In this document: piece by piece, positions 1 to 5,709 of the stretch | Layout of the letters: each line of letters opens with the position of its first letter | Numbering within the stretch: position 1 is the stretch's first letter | Source: Hydrogenophaga sp. | GTDB taxonomy: Bacteria > Pseudomonadota > Gammaproteobacteria > Burkholderiales > Burkholderiaceae_C | Assembly (NCBI GenBank): GCA_018335615.1 | Contig: JAGXRS010000009.1 | Location: 1 to 7,966, forward strand | DNA length: 7,966 nt | Reading direction: 5' to 3' | Notes under the pieces: generated by a model | What the model saw: the letters and a program-made list of their open reading frames with translations, nothing else | What the model was told of the DNA's origin: nothing | Databases searched by the model: none | Program-made: the position numbers and the translations under genes

Positions 1-739
1 GCAGCTCGTGCCCACCACCGACCGCGCCGCCGTGGGCCAGCTCATCACCATGCCGCAGTACGTGGACGTGATCATCCCGCGCGGCGGCAAAGGCCTGATC
101 GAGCGCATCAGCGCCGAGGCCAAGGTGCCCGTCATCAAGCACCTGGACGGCAACTGCCACACCTATGTGGACGACCCCTGCGACATCGCCATGGCGGTGA
201 AAGTGGCCGACAACGCCAAGACCCAGAAATACAGCCCCTGCAACGCCACCGAAAGCCTGCTGGTGGCGCGCGGCGTGGCGGCCGACTTCCTCCCGCAGAT
301 CGGCGCGGTGTACGCCGCCAAGGGGGTGGAAATGCGCTGCTGCCCGCAGGCCCGGGCGCTGCTCTCGGCGGTGCCGGGTGCCCAGCTGAAAGACGCCACC
401 GAGGCCGACTGGAGCGAGGAATACCTGGCGCCGGTCATCAGCGTGAAGGTGGTCGAGGGACTGGACGAGGCCATTGCCCACATCAACCGCTATTCCAGCC
501 ACCACACCGAGGCCATCCTCACCACCCACCATGGCCACGCCCAGCGTTTCCTGCGCGAGGTCGATTCCAGCAGCGTGATGGTGAACGCGAGCACGCGGTT
601 TGCCGATGGCTTCGAGTACGGCCTGGGCGCCGAAATCGGCATCTCCACCGACAAGTTCCACGCCCGCGGGCCGGTGGGTGTCGAAGGGCTCACGTCGCTC
701 AAGTACGTGGTGCTGGGTGAAGGCGAAACCCGGAACTGA
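1..739 (+). CDS. proA: Gamma-glutamyl phosphate reductase, C-terminal part (5' end outside window)
   Basis: ProA reduces gamma-glutamyl phosphate to glutamate-5-semialdehyde with NADPH, the second step of cytoplasmic proline synthesis. The reading frame is already open at the left edge (first full codon at position 2) and ends at TGA 737-739, giving about 245 residues of a protein usually near 420, so roughly the N-terminal 40% is missing. Visible family blocks are QLVPTTDRAAVGQL, the YVDVIIPRGGKGLI stretch, KHLDGNCHTYVDD and NAKTQKYSPCNATESLLV. The cysteine in the last block (codon 239-241) is the expected catalytic thiol of this aldehyde-dehydrogenase-fold enzyme. The C-terminal block HARGPVGVEGLTSLKYV matches the usual ProA ending. 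The GTG at position 8 is internal, not a start. The next gene, gshA, also uses gamma-glutamyl phosphate chemistry but has its own apparent promoter, so co-transcription is uncertain. Confidence 0.95.
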   Translation, partial: QLVPTTDRAAVGQLITMPQYVDVIIPRGGKGLIERISAEAKVPVIKHLDGNCHTYVDDPCDIAMAVKVADNAKTQKYSPCNATESLLVARGVAADFLPQIGAVYAAKGVEMRCCPQARALLSAVPGAQLKDATEADWSEEYLAPVISVKVVEGLDEAIAHINRYSSHHTEAILTTHHGHAQRFLREVDSSSVMVNASTRFADGFEYGLGAEIGISTDKFHARGPVGVEGLTSLKYVVLGEGETRN

Positions 740-761
740 ACCGCGTCGCCTGCGGCGCCAG

Positions 762-774
762 CCCCTGCGAGGGG
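762..774 (+). terminator. Short GC hairpin 22 nt after proA stop
   Basis: CCCCT-GCG-AGGGG forms a perfect 5-bp stem with a 3-nt loop shortly after the proA stop codon. There is no run of T after it, so it is not a textbook intrinsic terminator. It may serve as an mRNA 3'-end stabiliser or a weak terminator. Similar CCCC...GGGG hairpins follow gshA (2303-2315) and the VF530 gene (4987-5002), which makes a shared role more likely than chance. Confidence 0.3.
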
Positions 775-776
775 TA

Positions 777-899
777 CCACCCGCTGTCCGGCGCAGCCCG
801 CCCGGCGCTGTCTCCGGATGGATCCCCTGCGAACATGGCGGGTGGGGGGGCGGCCTGAATATCGGCGGTTCCTGCCTTGCAGGCGTGCTGTTCGCCCCC
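777..899. repeat. Two adjoining long-range inverted repeats in the proA-gshA spacer
   Basis: Positions 777-784 (CCACCCGC) are complementary to 838-845 (GCGGGTGG). Directly next to this, 846-852 (GGGGGCG) is complementary to 893-899 (CGCCCCC), and the second loop encloses a small perfect hairpin, CCTGC-CTT-GCAGG, at 871-883. A 9-bp direct repeat, CCCCTGCGA, occurs at 762-770 and 824-832. In GC-rich DNA such arms can arise by chance, and no function is known. The rest of the 740-965 spacer shows no credible gene, only the gshA promoter region at its right end. Confidence 0.3.
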
Positions 900-908
900 A
901 TTTCCGCG

Positions 909-936
909 TTTCGACAGCCATTGCGCTCCCTACAAT
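909..936 (+). promoter_or_regulatory. Probable gshA promoter
   Basis: TACAAT at 931-936 is a close match (5 of 6) to the sigma-70 -10 box and lies 29 nt before the gshA ATG. Transcription would start near 943, giving a leader of about 23 nt that holds the SD-like AAAAGG (955-960). The -35 side is poor: TTTCGA at 909-914 gives a 16-nt spacer but matches TTGACA only partly, so the promoter may be weak or need an activator. No recognisable operator was seen. Confidence 0.55.
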
Positions 937-965
937 GGGCTGGCAGTTCTCATCAAAAGGTCCAC

Positions 966-2258
966 ATGGTCCCGCACCTCGTCACCGCTCTCACCGGCCC
1001 CATCAACGAACTGGAACAGCGCATCCTGGAATCCACGCCCGTGATCGAGCGCTGGTTCCGTCTGGAGTGGATGGAGCACACACCGCCGTTCTACACCTCG
1101 GTGGACGTGCGCAACGCCGGCTTCAAGCTCGCGCCGGTGGACACCAACCTCTACCCCGGCGGCTGGAACCACCTCACGCCGCAGATGCTGCCGCTGGCGG
1201 TGCAGGCGGCCATGGCGGCCATCGAGAAGATCTGCCCCGAAGCCAAGAACCTGTTGCTGGTGCCCGAGAGCACCACCGACATCTTCTACCTGAGCAACCT
1301 GGCGCAACTGCAGCGCATCTTCTACCAGGCCGGCCTGAACGTGCGCATCGGCTCGCTGTCCAACGACATCAAGACGCCCACCACCATCGAGCTGCCCGGG
1401 GGCGAGTCGGTCACGCTGGAGCCGCTGATCCGCAGCAAGCGCCGCCTGGGCCTCAAGCACTTCGACCCCTGCACCATCCTGCTCAACAACGACCTGAGCG
1501 CTGGCGTGCCCGGCATCCTGGAAGACCTGCACGAGCAGTACCTGCTGCCGCCGCTGCACGGTGGCTGGCCCACGCGGCGCAAGAGCCAGCACTTCAAGGC
1601 CTATGAAGAAGTGGCCAAGCGCTTCGGCAAGCTGCTGGGCATGGACCCCTGGCTGATCAACCCGATGTTCAACCAGTGCGGGGCCGTCAACTTCGCCGAA
1701 GACGACGGGCTGGAATGCCTGCGCAGCAACACCGACGCGCTGCTGGGCAAGATCCGCCGCAAGTACAAGGAATACGGCATCAACGAGAAGCCGTTCGTGG
1801 TGATCAAGGCCGATAACGGCACTGGCGGCATGGGCATCATGACGGTGCGCGACGCCAAAGACATCGACGCCCTCTCGCCCAAAGCCAAGCAGCACATGGC
1901 GGTGGTGCAGGCCGGCCAGCCGGTGACCGAGGTGATCATCCAGGAAGGGGTGATGACCAACGAGCGCATCAACGCCGCCGTGGCCGAGCCGGTGGTCTAC
2001 ATGATGGACCGCTACGTGGTGGGCGGCTTCTACCGTGTGCACGCCGACCGCGGCGTCGACGAAAACCTGAACGCGCCCGGTTCGCGCTTCGTGCCGCTGG
2101 CTTTCGAGCAGAGCGCGCAGATGCCGCAGCCCGGCGTGAAACCCGGCGCCAGCGTGCCCAACCGCTTCTACATGTACGGCGTGATCGGCCGCCTGGCGAT
2201 GCTGGCCGCCAGCTACGAACTCGAAGCCACCGACCCGGACGCCGAAGTGTACGAGTGA
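966..2258 (+). CDS. gshA: Glutamate-cysteine ligase (proteobacterial GshA type, PF08886/TIGR02049-like)
   Basis: This enzyme joins glutamate and cysteine with ATP to make gamma-glutamylcysteine, the first and usually rate-limiting step of glutathione synthesis in the cytosol. It has 430 residues, the normal size for this GshA family, which is unrelated in sequence to E. coli GshA. Recognisable blocks are VDTNLYPGGWNHL (about residues 58-70), NLLLVPESTTDIFYL (about 95-110), a glycine-rich probable ATP-binding stretch KADNGTGGMGIMTV starting at Lys281, and the QEGVMTNERINAAVAEPVVY block followed by DRYVVGGFYRVH and RGVDENLNAPGSRFVPLAF. The ATG at 966 is chosen because AAAAGG lies 5 nt upstream, TACAAT lies before that, and the protein similarity begins there. 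An upstream extension of this frame to position 600 would read through the proA region and is not credible. gshB lies downstream, separated by benE. Confidence 0.95.
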   Translation: MVPHLVTALTGPINELEQRILESTPVIERWFRLEWMEHTPPFYTSVDVRNAGFKLAPVDTNLYPGGWNHLTPQMLPLAVQAAMAAIEKICPEAKNLLLVPESTTDIFYLSNLAQLQRIFYQAGLNVRIGSLSNDIKTPTTIELPGGESVTLEPLIRSKRRLGLKHFDPCTILLNNDLSAGVPGILEDLHEQYLLPPLHGGWPTRRKSQHFKAYEEVAKRFGKLLGMDPWLINPMFNQCGAVNFAEDDGLECLRSNTDALLGKIRRKYKEYGINEKPFVVIKADNGTGGMGIMTVRDAKDIDALSPKAKQHMAVVQAGQPVTEVIIQEGVMTNERINAAVAEPVVYMMDRYVVGGFYRVHADRGVDENLNAPGSRFVPLAFEQSAQMPQPGVKPGASVPNRFYMYGVIGRLAMLAASYELEATDPDAEVYE

Positions 2259-2288
2259 CCCCCGCGCCGCAGGGTAAGGCCCACCCCC

Positions 2289-2354
2289 GCGCGCTTCGCG
2301 CACCCCTTCACGGGGACAACACCTGCGGCCCGGCAAAGCCGGTCCCGCGGTGTT
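2289..2354 (+). terminator. Cluster of three consecutive hairpins after gshA
   Basis: Three palindromes follow one another 30-95 nt after the gshA stop: GCGCG-CTT-CGCGC (2289-2301), CCCC-TTCAC-GGGG (2303-2315), and a 37-nt imperfect palindrome (2318-2354). In the last, AACACC pairs with GGTGTT, GCGG with CCGC and CCGGC with GCCGG around an AAA loop. No T-run follows, so this could be a transcription attenuator, an mRNA 3'-end protector or simply part of the intergenic repeat described separately. Its position between gshA and benE suggests it separates the two transcripts. Confidence 0.4.
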
Positions 2355-2428
2355 CTCGGTGGCGGGCACTTCGCGCCGGGTAGGGCAATACCTTCGGCCT
2401 GGCAAATCCCGTTCCGCGGTGTTCCGAG
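2291..2428. repeat. Two tandem copies of a palindromic intergenic repeat
   Basis: Unit 1 (2291-2359) and unit 2 (2366-2428) share a start block, GCGCTTCGCGC versus GCACTTCGCGC, and a 39-bp core at 2317-2355 and 2386-2424 that agrees at 33 of 39 positions by hand alignment. Both cores contain CGG, GGCAAA and CCGCGGTGTTC at matching positions. Unit 1 forms a long hairpin. Unit 2 has lost part of the inner pairing (TCCCG instead of GCCGG) but keeps the outer AATACC/GGTGTT arms with one G-T wobble. The layout resembles REP-type elements, and I recall similar GGCAAAGCCGG-containing repeats between genes in Comamonadaceae, though I could not check this. No transposase lies nearby. Confidence 0.65.
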
Positions 2429-2483
2429 TTCGGCCATGCGGGCCGGTGGGTGCCAGGCGCCCAGGGTTGTCTGGTTCCACCGG

Positions 2484-2496
2484 CACAATCGCCCGA
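2484..2496 (+). promoter_or_regulatory. Possible -10 box placing transcription start on the benE ATG
   Basis: CACAAT at 2484-2489 matches 4 of 6 positions of TATAAT and ends 6 nt before the benE ATG. A start site about 7 nt after the box would fall on the A of the ATG itself, which predicts a leaderless mRNA. This fits the absence of any SD-like sequence in 2475-2495. No good -35 box is seen: TTGTCT at 2467-2472 is only 11 nt away, which is too close. Confidence 0.4.
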
Positions 2497-3680
2497 TGTC
2501 TTTTTTCCGTGACCTGAACCTGTCGGCCGCCACAGCCGGTTTCGTGGCGGTGCTGGTGGGTTTCACCAGTTCGGTGGCCATCGTGTTCCAGGCCGCGCTG
2601 GCCTTCGGCGCCACGCCCGCGCAGATCAGTTCGTGGATGTGGGCGCTGGGGCTGGGCATGGGGTTGTGTTCGGCCATTCCGTCGCTGGTGCTCAAGCAGC
2701 CGGTGATGGTGGCCTGGAGCACGCCCGGGGCTGCGGTGCTGGCCACCGCGGGCCTGGCGGGCGGCTTCACGATGGGGCAGGCCGTGGGAGCCTTCATGGC
2801 CTGCGCGCTGCTGATCGTCCTGGCCGGGGCCACGGGCTGGTTCGAGCGGGTGATGAACCGCATTCCCGCGGCGCTGGCCGCCGCGCTGCTGGCCGGCGTG
2901 CTGGCCCGCTTCGGCCTGCAGGCCTTCGCCGCGGCGCAGACTGCGCTGCCGCTGGTGCTGCTGATGTTGATGGCCTACCTGCTCGGGCGCCGCCTGCTGC
3001 CGCGCTACGCCGTGCCGCTCACGCTGGCGGTGGCCGTGACCTTCGTGGTGGCGCGCGGGCAGTTCAACGCCGCCGCCGTGTCGCTGGAGCTGGCTCGCCC
3101 GGTCTTCACCGCACCCGAATTCACGCTGGCGGCTTTCGTCAGCCTGGCGCTGCCGCTGTTCGTGGTGACCATGGCCTCGCAGAACCTCCCAGGCGTGGCC
3201 GCCATCCGCGCGGCGGGTTACGACATGCCCATCTCGCGCCTCATCACGCTCACCGGGGTGGCCACGCTGGTGCTGGCGCCCTTCGGCGCGTTTGCGCTGA
3301 ATTTCAGCGCCATCACCGCCGCCATCAGCATGGGGCCCGAAGCCCACGCCGACCCAAAGAAGCGCTACACCGCGGCCGTGGCCTGCGGCGCGTTCTACGT
3401 CCTCATTGGCGTGTTCGGTGCCGCGGTGACCGGTTTGCTGCTGGCCTTCCCGAAAGAACTGGTGCTGGCCATTGCCGGCCTGGCCCTGCTGGGCAGCATT
3501 GGCGGCGGCCTGCACACGGCCCTGCGCGACGAGTCGCACCGCGAGGCAGCCCTCATCACCTTCCTCGTCACCCTCAGCGGCGTGGTCGTGGCCGGCATCG
3601 GCTCCGCCTTCTGGGGCGTGGTCGCCGGCGCGCTGGCGCTGTTTGTGCAACAGTACGGCCTCAGGAAAAAACCCGCATGA
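2496..3680 (+). CDS. benE: BenE/YdcO-family inner-membrane transporter (benzoate/H+ symporter family)
   Basis: This 394-aa, very hydrophobic protein should have about ten or more membrane helices. It matches the BenE family, which includes Acinetobacter BenE (benzoate uptake) and E. coli YdcO (substrate not firmly known). Family blocks are the N-terminal ATAGFVAVLVGFTSSVAIV stretch, WSTPGAA (Trp74), an LAGVLARFGLQAF-type segment, TMASQNLPGVAAIRAAGY (about residues 225-242), an NFSAITAAI segment and the C-terminal GIGSAFWGVVAG. The ATG at 2496 is preferred over 2436 because the homologous N-terminus begins there and the extra 20 residues look non-coding. It probably starts without an SD sequence. 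Its TGA overlaps the gshB ATG (ATGA), which couples the two genes in translation. No benzoate-catabolism genes are visible, so the substrate is open. Confidence 0.88.
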   Translation: MSFFRDLNLSAATAGFVAVLVGFTSSVAIVFQAALAFGATPAQISSWMWALGLGMGLCSAIPSLVLKQPVMVAWSTPGAAVLATAGLAGGFTMGQAVGAFMACALLIVLAGATGWFERVMNRIPAALAAALLAGVLARFGLQAFAAAQTALPLVLLMLMAYLLGRRLLPRYAVPLTLAVAVTFVVARGQFNAAAVSLELARPVFTAPEFTLAAFVSLALPLFVVTMASQNLPGVAAIRAAGYDMPISRLITLTGVATLVLAPFGAFALNFSAITAAISMGPEAHADPKKRYTAAVACGAFYVLIGVFGAAVTGLLLAFPKELVLAIAGLALLGSIGGGLHTALRDESHREAALITFLVTLSGVVVAGIGSAFWGVVAGALALFVQQYGLRKKPA

Positions 3681-4633
3681 ACATTCTTATCGTCGCCGAC
3701 CCCCTCGAGTCCTTCAAGACATACAAGGACACCACCTTCTCCATGATGCGCGAGCTGCAGCGCCGCGGCCACACGCTGGCGGCCTGCGAACCGCAGCACC
3801 TGCAGTGGCAGAGCGGCCAGCCGGTGACGGCGCAGGTGCGCCGCCTCACCCTCACGGGTGACGCCATCGACTGGTTCACCGTGACGCAGGAAGGGCGCGA
3901 GGCGCTGCACACGTTTGACGCTGTGCTGATGCGCAAGGACCCGCCGTTTGACAGCGAATTCTTCTACGCCACGCACCTGCTGGAGCAGGCCGAGCGAGAA
4001 GGCGCCCGCGTGTTCAACAGCCCGCGTGCGCTGCGCGACCACCCCGAAAAACTCGCGCTGATGGAGTTCGCTGCCTTCGCGCCGCCCACGCTGGTGACGC
4101 GTTCGGCGCAGGCCGTGCGCGACTTCCACGCCGAGCACCGCGACATCATCCTGAAGCCGCTGGACGGCATGGGCGGCATGGGCATCTTCCGCGTCGGGCC
4201 AGACGCGATGAACCTGGGCTCCATCATCGAGACGCTGAACCAGGGCGGCGCCACCAGCGTCATGGTGCAGCGCTACCTGCCCGAGATCGTGGACGGCGAC
4301 AAGCGCCTGCTGGTCATCGGCGGCAAGCCCGCGCCGTATTGCCTGGCGCGCATTCCGCAAGGCACCGAGGTGCGCGGCAACCTGGCGGCAGGCGGCAAGG
4401 GCGTGGCCCGGGCGCTCACCGACAGCGACCGCGCCATTGCCGAGGCCATCGGCCCGCAACTGGCCGCGCGCGGCCTGCTGCTGGTGGGGCTGGACGTGAT
4501 CGGCGACAAGGTCACCGAGGTCAACGTGACCAGCCCGACCTGTTTCCAGGAAATCCAGCAGCAGACCGGCTTTGATGTGCCGGCGATGTTCGTCGATGCA
4601 CTGGAAGCGGCGCTGGCGTCCGCCCAGGGTTGA
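3677..4633 (+). CDS. gshB: Glutathione synthetase
   Basis: GshB is an ATP-grasp ligase that adds glycine to gamma-glutamylcysteine, completing glutathione in the cytosol. The 318 residues are close to the 316 of E. coli GshB, with conserved positions in register. The N-terminal MNILIVADPLESFKTYKD block is followed by RKDPPFDSEF and NSPRALRDHPEKL. The ATP-binding Lys160 lies in KPLDGMGGMGIF. PQGTEVRGNLAAGGKG and the metal-binding end TEVNVTSPTC (Glu281, Asn283) follow. The ATG at 3677 overlaps the benE stop by 4 bp. AGGA at 3663-3666 is a weak SD inside the end of benE, so translation is likely coupled to benE. The VF530 gene follows after 9 bp. Confidence 0.97.
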   Translation: MNILIVADPLESFKTYKDTTFSMMRELQRRGHTLAACEPQHLQWQSGQPVTAQVRRLTLTGDAIDWFTVTQEGREALHTFDAVLMRKDPPFDSEFFYATHLLEQAEREGARVFNSPRALRDHPEKLALMEFAAFAPPTLVTRSAQAVRDFHAEHRDIILKPLDGMGGMGIFRVGPDAMNLGSIIETLNQGGATSVMVQRYLPEIVDGDKRLLVIGGKPAPYCLARIPQGTEVRGNLAAGGKGVARALTDSDRAIAEAIGPQLAARGLLLVGLDVIGDKVTEVNVTSPTCFQEIQQQTGFDVPAMFVDALEAALASAQG

Positions 4634-4642
4634 GGTGCGGCC

Positions 4643-4966
4643 ATGAACGACGTCACCGCACGCCCTGAAGACCAGGAGCCCGCCGCATCGCCTGTCACGC
4701 AGCCCGCCACCGCACCCGCCACGCAACCTGCCACCCAGGCCCGCAACCCGCTGCACGGCGTGACGCTGGAGGCCATGGTGACGGCGCTCGCCGACCACTA
4801 CGGCTGGGACGGCCTGGGCGAGCGCATTCCGGTGCGTTGCTTCAATGTGGACCCGAGCGTGGGTTCGAGCCTGCGCTTTCTGCGCAAGACGCCGTGGGCG
4901 CGCGAAAAGGTGGAAGGGCTGTACCTCTTCATGCTGCGCGAAGAGCGCCGCGCCGGCCGACGCTGA
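4643..4966 (+). CDS. VF530/DUF2132 family small protein (putative DNA-binding)
   Basis: This 107-aa protein has a low-complexity, Pro/Ala/Thr/Gln-rich N-terminal tail (residues 8-33, including PAT three times in 20-32) and a VF530 domain (PF09905) from about Asn35 to Leu98. The domain signature is plain: NPLHGVTLEAMV, HYGWDGLGERIPVRCF, DPSVGSSLRFLRKTPWAREKVEGLYL. The family is named after a Vibrio fischeri protein described as DNA-binding, and its biological role is not settled. The ATG at 4643 has a good SD, GAGGTG (4632-4637), which overlaps the gshB stop codon. It is therefore almost certainly the last gene of the benE-gshB operon. The tail is longer than the bare domain requires and may be a flexible linker. 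Confidence 0.88.
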   Translation: MNDVTARPEDQEPAASPVTQPATAPATQPATQARNPLHGVTLEAMVTALADHYGWDGLGERIPVRCFNVDPSVGSSLRFLRKTPWAREKVEGLYLFMLREERRAGRR

Positions 4967-4986
4967 GGCCTTCGGCGGGCCGATGG

Positions 4987-5002
4987 CCCCTCCGTTGAGG
5001 GG
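4987..5002 (+). terminator. Hairpin 20 nt after the VF530 gene
   Basis: CCCCTC-CGTT-GAGGGG gives a perfect 6-bp stem with a 4-nt loop just past the last gene of the benE-gshB-VF530 operon. The position suits a terminator, but the sequence after it (TCGCCAGAC) is not T-rich, so Rho-independent termination would be inefficient. It belongs to the same CCCC...GGGG series seen after proA and gshA. Confidence 0.4.
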
Positions 5003-5061
5003 TCGCCAGACATGCGGTCGTGCAGCGAGGATGGCCGGTTGCGACCGAGGGCATCACCGCA

Positions 5062-5090
5062 TTGTGTGCTCCGGGCTGTCTCGGCAGAAT
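5062..5090 (+). promoter_or_regulatory. Possible promoter of the unknown gene at 5153
   Basis: TTGTGT (5062-5067) and CAGAAT (5085-5090) are separated by exactly 17 nt, each matching half or more of the sigma-70 boxes (TTGACA, TATAAT). Transcription would begin near 5097 and leave a leader of about 56 nt. The -10 box lies inside the left arm of the inverted repeat 5080-5122, an arrangement typical of a repressor site. Confidence 0.35.
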
Positions 5091-5122
5091 CGCGGGGGTT
5101 CGGGGAGAACGATTCTGCTGAG
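5080..5122. promoter_or_regulatory. 13-bp inverted repeat (one mismatch) upstream of the unknown gene, possible operator
   Basis: CTCGGCAGAATCG (5080-5092) and CGATTCTGCTGAG (5110-5122) are reverse complements at 12 of 13 positions, including a perfect 9-bp core, GCAGAATCG/CGATTCTGC. The single mismatch would be a G-U pair in RNA. The arms are 17 nt apart and their centres 30 bp apart, near three helical turns, so two regulator subunits could bind the same face of the DNA. It overlaps a possible -10 box and ends 30 nt before the ATG at 5153. The alternative is an mRNA leader hairpin if transcription starts further upstream. No match to a named operator was recognised. Confidence 0.55.
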
Positions 5123-5152
5123 CCACATCGCCAGCCAAGCCATTGCACCACC

Positions 5153-5680
5153 ATGTCTGAAACCATCCTTTGGGCCGATGCCACGTACGCCAAGACCCCG
5201 GCGGGTCAGTTTGAAATGCAGACGCGCAAGCTCGGCCTGACACCCATGGTGCGCCGCGTGCTCGTGATGGTGGACGGACACCGCACCGGCAAGGAACTGG
5301 CCGCTTTCGTGCCGCCCACCGAAGACATTGATGCCATCCTGGCGCAGCTGGTGGAGAAAGCGTGCATTGAGGCGCGTGTGCGGGAGGCGGCCCCAGCAGC
5401 AGCCGCTGCACCGGTCGCCGGTGGCGATGTGATCGGCATGGCACCGGCCGAGACACGCACCGCCAAAGACAACGAGATGGCGCGCCATTTCATGATCAAT
5501 TCGGTGAACTCGATCATCGGCCAGCAGATGCGCGTGTCACTCATCCATGACATCTTCCACGCCGAGACCACCGAGCAGCTGCGTGTGGTCTACCACGCCT
5601 GGGTCGAGAGCATGTCCAACCACAGTATGGGCGCCAAGCGCCTGCCGGAACTGCGCGAGAAGCTGTTCAAGGTGCTGTGA
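5153..5680 (+). CDS. Conserved-looking protein of unknown function, two apparent domains
   Basis: I do not recognise this 175-aa protein as a named family. Residues about 15-76 have the pattern LTPMVRRVLVMVDGHRTGKELAAF followed by an acidic helix DIDAILAQLVEKACIEA. This resembles the small winged-helix-like segments found in many Burkholderiales hypothetical proteins, although DNA binding is only a guess. An Ala/Pro-rich linker (about 79-91) leads to a second segment (about 104-175), predicted helical, starting AKDNEMARHFMINSVNSIIG and ending RLPELREKLFKVL. No signal peptide, membrane helix or catalytic motif is seen. The ATG at 5153 was chosen because protein-like composition starts there; upstream codons cover the inverted repeat and look non-coding. 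No clear SD precedes it. It converges on the SMR gene with 29 bp between stop codons. Confidence 0.75.
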   Translation: MSETILWADATYAKTPAGQFEMQTRKLGLTPMVRRVLVMVDGHRTGKELAAFVPPTEDIDAILAQLVEKACIEARVREAAPAAAAAPVAGGDVIGMAPAETRTAKDNEMARHFMINSVNSIIGQQMRVSLIHDIFHAETTEQLRVVYHAWVESMSNHSMGAKRLPELREKLFKVL

Positions 5681-5696
5681 CCGTGTCGGCGCACGG
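5681..5696. terminator. Possible short bidirectional hairpin between convergent genes
   Basis: CCGTG-TCGGCG-CACGG (5-bp stem, six with a T-G wobble) sits in the 29-bp gap between the convergent stop codons of the unknown gene and the SMR gene. It could slow transcription from either side, but it has no T-run and the stem is short. Confidence 0.25.
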
Positions 5697-5709
5697 GGCA
5701 CGGGCCGCT

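Noticed and set aside
600..965. N-terminal extension of gshA or a separate gene in the proA-gshA spacer
   Set aside because: The extension would overlap proA out of frame and read through the promoter region. GshA similarity begins at the ATG at 966.
2291..2428. CRISPR-like repeat array
   Set aside because: Only two imperfect copies exist, with no spacer-like unique sequence of constant length and no cas genes.
2436..2495. Earlier ATG for benE at 2436
   Set aside because: The added 20 residues are unlike BenE N-termini, begin right after the repeat and cover the probable -10 box.
930..3650. 906-codon open frame on the minus strand across gshA and benE
   Set aside because: It is antisense to two firmly recognised genes. 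Its translation is rich in His, Arg, Gln and Gly with no domain-like pattern, as expected from the complement of GC-rich codons.
3395..4798. 467-codon minus-strand open frame across gshB
   Set aside because: It is antisense to benE, gshB and VF530, with low-complexity His/Arg/Gly-rich composition and no recognisable motif.
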